DNA of 64,000 bases from Neosynechococcus sphagnicola sy1 (GCF_000775285.1 NZ_JJML01000008.1:70399-134398), one strand, 5' to 3'; positions 37,954-47,794 are shown, counted from the first letter of the stretch. Numbers and translations are program-made. The notes: generated by a model from the letters alone, not told the origin.

Positions 37954-38823
37954 GTGACGGTTAAGCCAGCATGGTTACGGGTGAAAGCCCCTCAGTGGGA
38001 GCGGGTGGGGAGCGTCAAAGAGATTCTCCGAGATTTGGCTCTAAACACTGTTTGTGAAGAGGCTTCTTGCCCCAATATTGGAGAATGCTTCAACCTGGGA
38101 ACTGCAACCTTTTTGATTATGGGACCTGCTTGTACCCGTGCCTGTCCTTACTGTGATATTGACTTTGAGAAAAAGCCTCAACCGCCAGATGCCACTGAAC
38201 CCCAGCGTTTGGCAGCAGCGGTGCAGCGGCTGAAGTTGAATCATGTGGTCATCACGGCTGTGAATCGGGATGATCTGCCGGACGGAGGTGCTTCCCAGTT
38301 TGTCCGTTGTATTGAATCTGTGCGGGCGACCTCACCCCAAACCACCATTGAGGTCTTGATTCCAGATTTATGTGGGAATTGGCAATCCCTAGCAACCATT
38401 CTTCAGGCGCGACCCGATGTCTTAAACCACAATACCGAAACGGTTCCCCGGCTCTATCGGCGGGTACGACCCCAGGGAGACTATGGGCGATCGCTGGAAC
38501 TACTGCGTCAGACACGGCAATTGGCTCCCGCTGTTTACGCTAAGTCTGGGATTATGGTCGGTCTGGGGGAAACCAACGCTGAAGTCCGAGCGGTGATGCA
38601 GGATTTACGCGGGGTCAACTGTGATGTTCTCACCATTGGGCAGTACCTGCAACCCAGTGCTAAGCATCTCCCGGTGACGGATTTTATTCCCCCAGAACAG
38701 TTTGCAACTTGGCAACAATGGGGCGAGTCCCTGGGTTTTTTGCAGGTAGTGGCCTCCCCCCTGACCCGGAGTTCTTACCATGCAGAGCAGGTGCGGGAGT
38801 TGATGGTCAACTATCCTCGCTAA
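37954..38823 (+). CDS. lipA: Lipoyl synthase
   Basis: A 289-residue radical SAM lipoyl synthase, which inserts two sulfurs into octanoyl-domains. The auxiliary-cluster [12 protein letters not shown] and the radical SAM motif CTRACPYC are intact. Further signatures are [45 protein letters not shown] and the C-terminal RSSYHAEQ serine region. The start is GTG at 37954. Immediately followed by gpsA. Confidence 0.95.
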   Translation: MTVKPAWLRVKAPQWERVGSVKEILRDLALNTVCEEASCPNIGECFNLGTATFLIMGPACTRACPYCDIDFEKKPQPPDATEPQRLAAAVQRLKLNHVVITAVNRDDLPDGGASQFVRCIESVRATSPQTTIEVLIPDLCGNWQSLATILQARPDVLNHNTETVPRLYRRVRPQGDYGRSLELLRQTRQLAPAVYAKSGIMVGLGETNAEVRAVMQDLRGVNCDVLTIGQYLQPSAKHLPVTDFIPPEQFATWQQWGESLGFLQVVASPLTRSSYHAEQVRELMVNYPR

Positions 38824-38844
38824 GGGATGGGACGAAACTTTGCC

Positions 38845-39851
38845 ATGTCCGATGAGTTGACTCCGGTGAAACCACAGGCCCAATCTTCGACGGGCGGATC
38901 TTTGACGATTACAGTGCTGGGTGGCGGTGCCTGGGGTTCAACCCTCGCGGGGTTGGCAACTCAAAATGGTCACTGTGTCAGGGTATGGTCGCGTCGGAGT
39001 CCTGAAAGCTTAGACAGTGTCCTCGACAGCGCCGATCTGGTGGTTTCAGCCGTGGCCATGGGGGGGGGTGCGGATCGCTGATTCAGGAACTCCAGTCACG
39101 GACGATCTCTCTCCAAACGATCCTGGTAACGGCGACCAAGGGCTTAGATATTGCGGATCTCCCGACACCTGCTTTCAATGCCCATGCCCTCGTTACCCCA
39201 TCCCAACTCTGGCAGGCAGCATTCCCCCACCAGGGCGTTGTTGTTCTCTCTGGCCCAAATTTAGCCAAGGAAATTCAGCAGGGTCTCCCCGCTGCCACCG
39301 TGGTCGCCAGTACCAACATGGCAGCGGCAACCACGGTGCAGAGCGCGTTTACTTCCACCAGTTTTCGGGTTTACACCAACCCAGATCCCTTGGGAGTAGA
39401 ACTGGGTGGCACCCTGAAAAATGTGATTGCGATCGCGGCGGGCACTTGTGATGGGCTGCAATTGGGAACCAATGCCAAGGCCGCCTTGGTGACACGGGGG
39501 TTGGCGGAAATGATTCGAGTTGGCACCTATTGGGGAGCACAGGCCGCTACCTTCCAGGGCTTATCCGGTTTAGGAGATTTGCTAGCAACTTGTAATAGCC
39601 CCTTGAGTCGTAATTATCAAATTGGGTACCAGCTCGCCCAGGGTCAGGATCTGGCCCAAATTTTAAGCCATCTTCAAGGAACCGCAGAGGGCATTAATAC
39701 CAGTCGGGTGTTGATGCAGTTGACCTCTGAGCCCAACATTACTGTGCCAATTTCTTATCAGGTGGTGCGGCTATTGGCGGGGGAAATTTCTCCCCAAGCG
39801 GCGGTTGCTGCCCTGATGCTGCGGGATGTAAAGCCAGAATATGGGAGCTGA
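38845..39851 (+). CDS. gpsA: Glycerol-3-phosphate dehydrogenase [NAD(P)+], frameshifted
   Basis: About 335 residues. The first frame (from 38845) has the nucleotide-binding VLGGGAWGSTLAGLA and DLVVSAVAMGG. A second frame, open from about 39066 to 39851, has LVTATKGLDIADLPTPA, VVVLSGPNLAKEIQQG, LKNVIAIAAGTCDGLQLGTN, AALVTRGLAEM and GLGDLLATC. The break is in the G9 run at 39060-39068: adding one G or removing two restores frame. GpsA reduces dihydroxyacetone phosphate to glycerol-3-phosphate for lipid synthesis. A true null would probably be harmful, favouring a sequence error. The 3' end overlaps cofG antisense by 113 bases. Confidence 0.9.
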
Positions 39852-40791
39852 TCAGGGCTTGGCGCTGGTCATTGACCCGTTTCTGCAAGGGCAGCGGCAG
39901 CCAAGCATCATACTGTGGGTAAATTGGTAAGCGGGGGGTGAGGTGCCATCCCTGTTGCCCCAGACGATCGCCGAGTAACTTTGGTTGTGGGTGGGGATAG
40001 TCGGGATTAACTTCATCGTGGGGGCTGATGCCGCCTAAATCTCTGGCACCTGCGGCCAGACAGGCTAGGAGCTGAGTAGGCTCTTCTACAAGATTGGGGG
40101 GGACTTGGATGGTAATGTCTGCGGGTAAGATCTCGCGGGCGATGGCAATCAGATCCAAGAGGTTTTCTGCCCCAAAAGCCTCTCCCGGCCAGGATTGTTG
40201 TTGTCCGGGACTGTGGGGTTGCAGAATCACTTCCTGGATATGCCCCCAGCGTTGATGGATGTCTGCGATCGCCGTCAGTGTTTCTAGGCGATCATCGTCA
40301 GTTTCCCCAATCCCCAAAAGAAGCCCGGTGGTAAAGGGAATTTTGAGTTCTCCTGCCCAGTGGAGTTGTTGCAGCCGTCGCTCTGGTTGCTTACTCGGGG
40401 CATGGCGATGCACGGTTGCCAGGAGGTGGGGGGTAAGTTGTTCCAGCATCAACCCCATGGAGACATTCACCGTTCGCATCCGAGCCATTTCGTCGTAACG
40501 CAGGGGGCCAGCGTTGGTATGGGGGAGAAACCCCAGGGAGAGTGCGAGTTCACAGAGCTGATATAGATGCTGGAACCAAGCAGGGCGGCGGGGACTTTGG
40601 GGATGAACTTCCCCACTCAGGATCAGAATTTCAATCACACCTTGATGGTGTAAGCTTTCCAGGGTTTGCTGTGCCTGCGCTCGGGTTACCCAGGGACTCT
40701 GCCCCGGATCGGTGCGAAAGTTACAGTAGGTACACCGATTGAAGCATTCGTAGGTGGGGACGAGGGTGTAGGCAGGGCTGTAGGTAACCAT
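39739..40791 (-). CDS. cofG: 7,8-didemethyl-8-hydroxy-5-deazariboflavin synthase, CofG subunit
   Basis: A 350-residue radical SAM enzyme with CFNRCTYC as its cluster motif, ILILSGEVHPQSP, NVSMGLMLEQLTPHLL and KIPFTTGLLLGIGETDDDR. With CofH it makes 8-HDF, in cyanobacteria mostly a photolyase antenna chromophore. I use ATG 40791; a TTG four codons upstream is possible. The last ~37 residues (after WLPLPLQKRVNDQRQ) are antisense to gpsA and unlike the family ending; a downstream frameshift or an extended tail are both possible. Confidence 0.9.
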   Translation of the reverse strand: MVTYSPAYTLVPTYECFNRCTYCNFRTDPGQSPWVTRAQAQQTLESLHHQGVIEILILSGEVHPQSPRRPAWFQHLYQLCELALSLGFLPHTNAGPLRYDEMARMRTVNVSMGLMLEQLTPHLLATVHRHAPSKQPERRLQQLHWAGELKIPFTTGLLLGIGETDDDRLETLTAIADIHQRWGHIQEVILQPHSPGQQQSWPGEAFGAENLLDLIAIAREILPADITIQVPPNLVEEPTQLLACLAAGARDLGGISPHDEVNPDYPHPQPKLLGDRLGQQGWHLTPRLPIYPQYDAWLPLPLQKRVNDQRQALISSHILALHPAASGQQPPLGEKFPPPIAAPPDKKLAQ

Positions 40792-40885
40792 CTTCTCAAC
40801 CAACTTGTTACCTCCAACCTTGGGGATGTGGGGAGTGTTGACGCTGCTCGGGTAAAGTCACAATTGCTGATCTAGACGGAAGCCT

Positions 40886-41827
40886 TTATTCCACGCGGGG
40901 ATGCACCAGCCTGCCACTCTCCGGTCTTTTGCCCAGACTCCGGAAATAGAGACTCCCCGCTGCCAGGAGAAAGCCAAGGTAGGCAATGAACTGCACAACA
41001 TACAGGGTATCGGTGTAACCAAAGAAGGCGCTGAAAAGAATTCCTGGAAATCGATCCGCTGGCAGGATTTTGCTGGTATTCCAGACCATCGGACCGAGAA
41101 TGCAGGCGGGCTGTTTAGAAAACCGTTCGTAGAAAAAGCACAGGGCTTCTGACTTGCGATCCAGGTGAGCCAGGGTGGAAAGGGCGGTGTCAAAGAGTCC
41201 TAGGGCTGTGACGACGAGACCAGCCACAATCAGTAGCAGCAGAATTCCCATGCCATAGAAAAACTGCCGGATATCAATCCGAATACCTAGCCTAAAGAGC
41301 GCAATGCCAATAACTGCCGCCGCTGATACCCCTGCGATCGCCCCTAGGGCCGGAACCACTCCTTCCTGGAGCTTGGCGGTAATAAACAAAACAGCTTCAA
41401 ACCCTTCTCGCAGCACCGCCACCCAGATCAGGATAAAAATCCCCCACTGCCGGGTCTGCCGTTGCAGGGATTTGCCAACCGCGCCCTCCACCTGACTTTT
41501 AAGAAAGCGACTCTGTTGGGTCATCCAAACGAGCATCCAGGTCAACAGGGCGATCGCCAGGACACTGAACAGTCCCTCCAACAACGGCTCCACCACGGGG
41601 CCATATTGTTGACTGGCGCTACCCAAGCCTTGCACCAGTTGACTCAGGCCCACCCCCACCATGGCACTGGTGGCAATGCCTACTCCCACCCCCGCCCAAA
41701 CCCAGAGATGGAGTTGACTGCGACCGACTCGCTTCAGGTAAGCAAGGACAATGCCTACGACAAGGGCAGCTTCCACCCCTTCTCGGAGGGTAATGACGAA
41801 GGTAGGTAGGGCGGCACTCCAGTTCAT
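40886..41827 (-). CDS. FTR1-family iron permease
   Basis: A 313-residue polytopic protein with two REGxE motifs, TLREGVEAALVVGIVLAYL (residues ~16-20) and VLREGFEAVLFITAKL, the iron-binding signature of FTR1/EfeU. Seven membrane helices are expected. I use ATG 41827 (MNWSAALPTFVITLREG); an upstream start adds residues overlapping the lipoprotein gene. It transports iron after oxidation by a multicopper oxidase, and one is encoded two genes upstream in the same direction. Confidence 0.92.
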   Translation of the reverse strand: MNWSAALPTFVITLREGVEAALVVGIVLAYLKRVGRSQLHLWVWAGVGVGIATSAMVGVGLSQLVQGLGSASQQYGPVVEPLLEGLFSVLAIALLTWMLVWMTQQSRFLKSQVEGAVGKSLQRQTRQWGIFILIWVAVLREGFEAVLFITAKLQEGVVPALGAIAGVSAAAVIGIALFRLGIRIDIRQFFYGMGILLLLIVAGLVVTALGLFDTALSTLAHLDRKSEALCFFYERFSKQPACILGPMVWNTSKILPADRFPGILFSAFFGYTDTLYVVQFIAYLGFLLAAGSLYFRSLGKRPESGRLVHPRVE

Positions 41828-41855
41828 TGCGGGGGAGGATGAATAGTAGGGTGAG

Positions 41856-42871
41856 TTAGGACGCAGGTTTAGCAGCTGTGACCGTCTGGCTGACTTGCTC
41901 AAGGGCCTTAATTTGACTGGTCACAGCCTCGGGTGTCTGCACTGGGGTTGCCGGAGGCAGCGGTGCTGGCCATGTCTTTGCCAGGGCGGTCAACTGGGCT
42001 TGGAGTTTGGCCTGGGTTTGGGGGCTAGCTTTTTGCAGGGGGGCTGCAATTTCTGTCAGCAACATCTGGGCATAGGTGACAAACCCTCGGGAATCTTGGT
42101 ATTCAATCGCCTCAGTAATTTTATGGTTAGAGATGGCAGCTGTATATTCAGAACTGGCGGTATCTAATAAGCCATTGATCACTTGCAGCACCAAGACTGG
42201 GGATTGGCGTTGTGCTATCGGTAGGGCTGCGATCGCCTGGTCAACGGCCTTCATCGCAGCCTGATACTGAACCGCAACCTGGGGATCATTGGGCTTAGAC
42301 TTCACCAAGTCCTGTAAATGCACCAATGTAGTTTTGAACTCAGGTACCCCCCGCTCCTGGAGTTGTTCTTCCACATCGACATAGATTTCTTCCACCGGGT
42401 GGCCAATATGGGGTTCAGCTTGCTGAGGTTTGCCCAGATCCAACAATTCTTTGGCCACCAACAGGTGCCCCTTCATCAGTCCCAGCTTGACAAAATAGTC
42501 AATATCTTTGGCTTCCCCCGTGAGTTCAATATCTTCGACCGTCACCATATCTTTGATCTGGTCAAATTGGGCTTGAGTCAAGACGTGCTTGGAAACCAGT
42601 TCATCGATACTGGCATAGGGACGGCTCGCCTGAATGCGGTTAGAGAGGGCGGGAATGCCAAGCTTTGCCTCTAGCTTGTCCAAGGCTGAAAGAATTGCCG
42701 TGTTGAGATTAATCAGTTGGCCGTGACTCGAATGGCCTGCCATCGGCATTGTTGTGGAGCTAGCAACGGGAGTAGATGGACGCTCGGCAGTGGGGGGTGC
42801 CGAACTGCAGGAAGCCAGGGCAACCAAGCTGGTGGTTGCAATCATCAGAGCATAAAAAAACGAGTGATCAT
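41856..42871 (-). CDS. Lipoprotein with helix-hairpin-helix domain, iron-uptake associated
   Basis: The protein from the internal ATG at 42845 has a lipobox (LVALASC) and a short leader. Reading one extra base in the A7 run at 42854-42860 extends it to an ATG at 42869-42871, giving MITRFFYALMIATTSLVALA, a much better lipoprotein signal peptide; I therefore suspect an undercalled base. After a His/Met-rich stretch (MPMAGHSSHGQ), a ComEA-like helix-hairpin-helix segment (GIPALSNRIQASRPYASIDE) is followed by helical repeats (VEEQLQERGVPEFKTTLVHL). It lies between multicopper oxidase and FTR1 genes and may be their periplasmic partner (inference). Confidence 0.72.
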
Positions 42872-42970
42872 GGGCGAGGGGATGGGGAAAGAAGGGGAGC
42901 CATTGGAGGCCAGGAAGTTTTAATGGGCTACGGTGATGAATGCTCCTATCTGGGTTAAAAGGATTCTCAC

Positions 42971-42992
42971 ATAATTGCTAATTATTCTTATT
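42971..42992. promoter_or_regulatory. Fur-box-like AT-rich site upstream of the lipoprotein/FTR1 genes
   Basis: ATAATTGCTAATTATTCTTA at 42971-42990, about 100 bases before the lipoprotein gene on the minus strand. It is rich in the imperfect NATWAT hexamers found in Fur boxes. Weak on its own; supported by a second site before the oxidase gene. The rest of the gap to 43151 holds nothing else identified. Confidence 0.35.
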
Positions 42993-43151
42993 AAGTGCTG
43001 CTACATTATTGTGGGGTCTGCTGGAAAAACTGTCAATATCTGCCAAAAAATTTTCTTTGTCATTGCAATTAAAAATCTTATGGCGTTAAGTGTCGGGTAC
43101 TAGGGTGCTGGGATTGACCATCTCTGAGCCCTTGGCCTCAGTCGCTGTCGG

Positions 43152-44147
43152 TCAGGACACAACCTGAAAAGCCCCCATACAACCTGCTTCAGCGATCGCG
43201 TCTTGGTGGGGATGAAACATATACCGACCGGGAAATCGATACTGAAACTCCAGAATATGTCGCTCGGCAGTGCCCATGGTAATCACATCGGTTTCCTCTC
43301 TAGGAATCAGGGTTCTGCCCGTGGGATAAACCTGAAATAGGTTGGCGTGAAGGTGGAAGGTTGCTGCAACATCGAACTCAATCATATTCAGGAGATAGAG
43401 ACGCACCAATTGATCCTGCTGGATGGGAATTGGGTAGCGCATATAGTAATTGGGTACCCCATTAAAGGCGTAGAGCTCGTTGTGCTGATCGTTGTTGAGG
43501 TCATATCCCGCCATAATCAGGACTAACTCATCGGCGGGTGGACGATCCTGGAGAGGGTCAATAATAAATAGCCCATACAATCCCTTACTGATATGGCGAC
43601 TGACGGGGGCAACATGGCAGTGGTAGAGATGTACCCCAAAGGGCTCGGCATCAAACTCATAAATGGTGGCGTTACCATTGCGAACCGGGCGCACCCCATC
43701 CATCTCAGCTCGGTGAACACCATGGAAATGGAGGGAGTGAGAGTGCCCCCCGTGGTTCAGAAAGATCACCCGCACGCGATCGCCTGACCGCGCCCGCAGG
43801 GCTGGCCCCGGCACCCGACCGTTAAAATTCCAGGTATTAAAGCTCACAACACTATTGAGTTGCAGGACTCCCGTACCAGCAGTGATCCGAAACTCTCGAA
43901 TCCTCCGCCCCTGTTCCTGCTTGACAGTGCCATAGTCAAACTCCCGCAGCATTTGCAGCGGACTGATCATCCCAGTAGTCGGGGGTGCCTCCGTTGGAAG
44001 TGCCGGAATCTTGACCGTGGAGTTAGTTTGCAGCCGTTGACAAGCTGCCATGCCTCCCGCGATCGCGACCCCAGCAAGACCCGTTCTCAGCAGTTGTCTG
44101 CGATTCCAATGGTTGCCTATTTCCGGGGAAGGACGACCCAACATCAT
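43152..44147 (-). CDS. Two-domain multicopper oxidase, Tat-exported
   Basis: A 331-residue oxidase. It begins with a Tat signal (NRRQLLRTGLAGVAIAGGMA) ending in a Cys (MAAC), so may be a Tat lipoprotein. The copper ligands are SLHFHGVH, VHLYHCHVAPVSRHISKG, TFHLHANLFQVYPTGR and RYMFHPHQDAIAEAGCMGAF, which fit the two-domain type. Its neighbours, an FTR1 permease and a lipoprotein, point to a ferroxidase role (inference). A Fur-like dyad lies 92 bases upstream. Confidence 0.9.
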   Translation of the reverse strand: MMLGRPSPEIGNHWNRRQLLRTGLAGVAIAGGMAACQRLQTNSTVKIPALPTEAPPTTGMISPLQMLREFDYGTVKQEQGRRIREFRITAGTGVLQLNSVVSFNTWNFNGRVPGPALRARSGDRVRVIFLNHGGHSHSLHFHGVHRAEMDGVRPVRNGNATIYEFDAEPFGVHLYHCHVAPVSRHISKGLYGLFIIDPLQDRPPADELVLIMAGYDLNNDQHNELYAFNGVPNYYMRYPIPIQQDQLVRLYLLNMIEFDVAATFHLHANLFQVYPTGRTLIPREETDVITMGTAERHILEFQYRFPGRYMFHPHQDAIAEAGCMGAFQVVS

Positions 44148-44238
44148 GACATTCCTCGCGATCGCGCAAGCTTTTCCCTAATTGAGAGATATTCTTGACA
44201 AATTCAAAACGAACAGAGTATATCTTCTAAAGTTATCT

Positions 44239-44257
44239 ATTGTCAATTATTATCAAT
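44239..44257. promoter_or_regulatory. Fur-box-like dyad upstream of the multicopper oxidase
   Basis: ATTGTCAATTATTATCAAT is a 19-base imperfect palindrome (14 of 19 positions symmetric), AT-rich and close in shape to Fur boxes. It lies in the divergent region between the oxidase and the porin gene (44148-44591), in which no gene was found. Confidence 0.45.
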
Positions 44258-44591
44258 AAGTAGAGAGATGACTGGACTGATACGACCGATGTCATAGGGG
44301 GGATCGTAATTGCCCTCAGTTCCCTTACCTTCATTGCAGGCATGCCGCCGATCCCTGTAGTTTGACCCATTGTCTTTTGACAAATCCTCCCCAGCACTGT
44401 TTTTTGGGAACTGAGGCTGGTGATCAGGGCGATAAATAGCCAAATTCAAGCATGATGATTTTTGTCATTCCCATGTTGGCGACCCCAGGGAGGCGATCAA
44501 CCATCACTCAAGGTCAGCATCCATGGTTGCACTCCCGAACAGGGGTGAGATTGCAGATTTGTTTGTGTTTTATGAGGTGTGAGGTAACTTT

Positions 44592-46328
44592 ATGAGTCTT
44601 TTCCTTCGGTGTTGTTTTCTGGTATCGCCATTAATGCTTGGGGTCAGCACCCTGCTCCTGTCCGCAACTGACAGTGGGGCGGCGACCCCGGAACGTGATG
44701 CAGTGGCTCCTGCTGCAATGGAAGCTCCAGTCGCATCGGTAGCTACTTCAGTGCCAAGCCAGCCCTTGCAGGTGGCACCCGTTCCACCCATCCCCTCTGC
44801 TACGGCAGCACCGATTGGGTCGTTGTGGGCAGATACCCAGCCCATGGCGCAGGTAACCTCTGTTTCCCAACTCTCAGATATCCAACCCACCGATTGGGCG
44901 TTTCAGGCCTTACAATCTCTGGTGGAACGCTACGGCTGCATTGCAGGCTACCCAGATGGCACCTATCGCGGTCAGCGGGCAATGACTCGTTTTGAGTTTG
45001 CGGCAGGTCTGAATGCTTGTATGGATCGGGTGAATGAACTGATTGCATCTGCAACCGCCGACCTGGTTCGTAAAGAAGACTTACTGGCGATCCAGAAATT
45101 GCAGGAAGAATTTTCAGCTGAATTAGCAACACTCCGGGGTCGGGTTGATGCCTTAGAAGCTCGTACCGCCCAACTGGAAGCCCAAGGGTTTTCCACCACC
45201 ACCAAACTGTCAGGAGAAGCAGTCTTCGCCATTGCCGCTGCCTCTAACTGGGGTGGCACGGATAACCAGCCAGTGTTCCAAAATCGAGTGCGCCTGGAAC
45301 TGCAAACCAGTTTCACAGGCAAGGACAGCTTAGTCACTCGACTGGGGGCGGGCAACTCCCCTACCTTTGCACTTCCTGCCAATCCAGCTAACCCTGGGGT
45401 CGGTTCCGCAGAAAGCTTCCTCACCTTTGAAGGGTATGGGGCAAATGATGTCATTATTGACTGGCTGGCCTACACCTTCCCAGTGGGGGAAAAAGCAACT
45501 TTCTATGTGGCAGCTGTGGGGGGTGCCAATACCGACTATTTACCGTCTGCTGGTAACCCGGTGCTCGATCAAGGGGATGGCGGTTTGAGCACCCTCTCCT
45601 TTTTTGGGACGCACAACGCTATCTATAACATTGGCGGGGGGGCTGGAGCTGGCTTCAACTATCAGTTTAATGACACTTTCCAATTCAGCTTGGGTTACTT
45701 AGCGGGGCCAAGTGATGCAGCAAGTCCGGTGAAGGGTGCGGGATTATTCAATGGGGACTACGCAGCCCTAGCTCAGTTGACCATCAACCCAATTCAAGAT
45801 TTTACCCTGCTCTTTACCTACCTCAACAGTTACCACAGCCCCGGTACCGGCATCTTTAACTACGGTGGATATCCCTCGGGTGTGGAAGGGAGCAGCTTGG
45901 CCAACTTTCCTGGGGGAACGGGGGCAGCGGTCACCGCTAATTCCTACGGAATTGAAGCATCCTATCAGTTCAGCCCCCGGTTTGTATTGAGTGCGTGGGG
46001 AGGCTTCACCGAAGCAGATATCCAAGGCTCTGGAACCAAGAATGGTGAGATTTGGAACTATGCGCTCACCTTTGCCTTTCCTGATTTGCTGCGCAAGGGC
46101 AACTTGGGAGCGCTGATTGTGGGTGCCCAGCCCTACCTGGGTAATCCCCAGCAAGTGGGATATGCGGGAGCTTCGAGACAGGTACCTATCCATGTGGAAG
46201 CTTACTATCAGCACCGCCTTAACGACTACATGACCATTACCCCTGGCCTAATCTACCTCAGTGCCCCGGATCAACAAAGTAACGGAGAGGCATTGATTGG
46301 GGTGATCCGCACCACCTTTGAGTTTTAG
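44592..46328 (+). CDS. SLH-domain iron-uptake porin
   Basis: A 578-residue outer-membrane porin. A signal segment (SLFLRCCFLVSPLMLGVSTL) and an Ala/Pro-rich stretch precede an SLH domain (DIQPTDWAFQALQSLVERYG, TRFEFAAGLNACMDRV), a coiled-coil (LREEF-like IQKLQEEFSAELATLRGRVD) and a beta-barrel rich in Gly/Tyr ending in GVIRTTFEF. Cyanobacterial members are called iron-uptake porins. The location next to FTR1 and the oxidase fits. A terminator follows. Confidence 0.9.
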   Translation: MSLFLRCCFLVSPLMLGVSTLLLSATDSGAATPERDAVAPAAMEAPVASVATSVPSQPLQVAPVPPIPSATAAPIGSLWADTQPMAQVTSVSQLSDIQPTDWAFQALQSLVERYGCIAGYPDGTYRGQRAMTRFEFAAGLNACMDRVNELIASATADLVRKEDLLAIQKLQEEFSAELATLRGRVDALEARTAQLEAQGFSTTTKLSGEAVFAIAAASNWGGTDNQPVFQNRVRLELQTSFTGKDSLVTRLGAGNSPTFALPANPANPGVGSAESFLTFEGYGANDVIIDWLAYTFPVGEKATFYVAAVGGANTDYLPSAGNPVLDQGDGGLSTLSFFGTHNAIYNIGGGAGAGFNYQFNDTFQFSLGYLAGPSDAASPVKGAGLFNGDYAALAQLTINPIQDFTLLFTYLNSYHSPGTGIFNYGGYPSGVEGSSLANFPGGTGAAVTANSYGIEASYQFSPRFVLSAWGGFTEADIQGSGTKNGEIWNYALTFAFPDLLRKGNLGALIVGAQPYLGNPQQVGYAGASRQVPIHVEAYYQHRLNDYMTITPGLIYLSAPDQQSNGEALIGVIRTTFEF

Positions 46329-46360
46329 ACAATAGAACCCTTTCTTCCCCCTCTCTGCTT

Positions 46361-46388
46361 AGCCCTTGGCGATCGCCGGGGGCTTTTG
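46361..46388 (+). terminator. Terminator after the iron porin
   Basis: AGCCCTTGGCG pairs with CGCCGGGGGCT (with two G-U pairs) and is followed by TTTT. The loop of the stem is itself a HIP1-type GGCGATCGCC sequence. It is 33 bases after the porin stop. The remaining 46389-46677 region shows no gene. Confidence 0.65.
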
Positions 46389-46677
46389 GGGGGGCGATCG
46401 CTAGAAAATGTAAACTTTAGTGTAGAATCAGATATAGGTGCTCTATTGAATATTAATTGCAATAATATGAGACTAAGTTAGGTTCTCAGCAGCCGAAATC
46501 CGTCCTTCAATCCTTGGATCTAGCCACAGTCATGTACTCTCAATGTCAGTCACCATCAGGAAGTCGCCAGTCCTCCTCGGTGAAGGCTCTGATTTACTGC
46601 TGGTTCAGAACCGTTTATTTTCGACCCATTTCCTCTCCAGTTTAATCAAGAAATTATTGTACTTAGATTCCAGCCCC

Positions 46678-46926
46678 ATGAATTCATCGAGTCTCAATTC
46701 CCAGATAGGACAGGTTGTTTCGATCCCGCGTTGCGATCGCTGGCAGGCTTACCAAAGGCTTCAGGAATTATCCATTCCCTGCTGCTGTACCGAAGATGGC
46801 AGCTTGCGAGTTTCGATTGAGAGTCCTGGAGGGGCGCTGCAACTGTGGAGCGTCGTCCAGCAGTTAACGGCTTCCCGCCCCAAACTGGTTTACTACTTAG
46901 AGCAATGTTGGCAACTCGCTGCTTAA
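46678..46926 (+). CDS. Conserved cyanobacterial small protein
   Basis: An 82-residue protein (GQVVSIPRCDRWQAYQRLQE, LSIPCCCTEDGSLRV, LQLWSVVQQLTASRPKLVYY) that resembles a widespread cyanobacterial hypothetical family. I prefer the ATG at 46678; an earlier start at 46543 adds an unlike, unrelated stretch. Function unknown. Confidence 0.75.
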   Translation: MNSSSLNSQIGQVVSIPRCDRWQAYQRLQELSIPCCCTEDGSLRVSIESPGGALQLWSVVQQLTASRPKLVYYLEQCWQLAA

Positions 46927-46982
46927 GGGGATGCCAGAATGATTTTGAACCGTTTTGAACAACGAAATCAGTAGGGTTTCCT

Positions 46983-47567
46983 ATGGGTCAATCGCGGCAG
47001 TTGAATGGCTATCCCCCATCCCCCTTCACCTTAGAAGGTCGGTTTTTAAACTTTGGTCTGGAAGATGGTTTTAAACTCAAGTGGCTATGGCTAGCAACGG
47101 CTGAGGGGGAGCACTGCATCAAACTCTCTAAAGCAGCACGGGCAAGCTTCAAGGGTACGCTTAGGCCTGGAGATTGGGTGCGTATTTCTGGCAGCCAAAC
47201 CCACGCTAGTGACACGGGTGTCCCCAAACTCAAGGCTGATTTGATCATGCCTGCAACTCCGAGTCCTGTGACTCCACCAGTGGAGGTGGGAGTCGCCCCA
47301 GTTAAAGGTAAGGCCACCGTCTTAGTCTGTCAGAAGTCAGACTGCGCCAAACGGGGTAGTCTGACGGTTTGTGCGGCTTTGGCATCGGCACTAAAAGCAC
47401 AGGGACTAGAAAGCCAGGTGACGATTAAAGCAACTGGCTGTATGAAAGATTGTAAGCTTGGCCCCAATTTAGTTTTTATGCCGGGTAAAGCCCACTATCA
47501 TCGGGCACGGCCTGAGGAGATGCCAGCATTAGTTGAAAAATATTTCCCCGTCGTCCAACCTGTGTGA
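46983..47567 (+). CDS. Thioredoxin-like [2Fe-2S] ferredoxin domain protein
   Basis: A 194-residue protein with an N-terminal barrel-like region (GRFLNFGLEDGFKLKWLWLA, RPGDWVRISGSQ) and a C-terminal thioredoxin-like ferredoxin (VLVCQKSDCAKRGSLTVCAA ... TGCMKDCKLGPNLVF) whose Cys residues fit the 2Fe-2S fold. It is probably an electron-transfer or regulatory protein; partners unknown. Confidence 0.85.
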   Translation: MGQSRQLNGYPPSPFTLEGRFLNFGLEDGFKLKWLWLATAEGEHCIKLSKAARASFKGTLRPGDWVRISGSQTHASDTGVPKLKADLIMPATPSPVTPPVEVGVAPVKGKATVLVCQKSDCAKRGSLTVCAALASALKAQGLESQVTIKATGCMKDCKLGPNLVFMPGKAHYHRARPEEMPALVEKYFPVVQPV

Positions 47568-47794
47568 TTGGCTTAATCCAAGGATGAATCGCAGATCTTG
47601 ACAATGCCACAAGCCAGGTACAGGTAAATTTTGTGATTGCCAGAAAGGGTAGATTAATACCGCTGATCAGCAACACCAGAAATTCTAGACAGGGTGGGTT
47701 GATATTGGCGAATTATTTAAGAAGATGAGGGTAGACGCTAGCCTACCCTGCTTTGATCCCAGCTCTTGTAAGTACTGGGGCAACCTTGTTGTGG

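Noticed and set aside
44243-44449. 68-residue minus-strand ORF upstream of the oxidase
   Set aside because: Highly charged, no motif, and would overlap the Fur-like site.
47728-47749. Short hairpin between the ferredoxin and CAAD genes
   Set aside because: Only 7 bp with no T-run; too weak to call a terminator.
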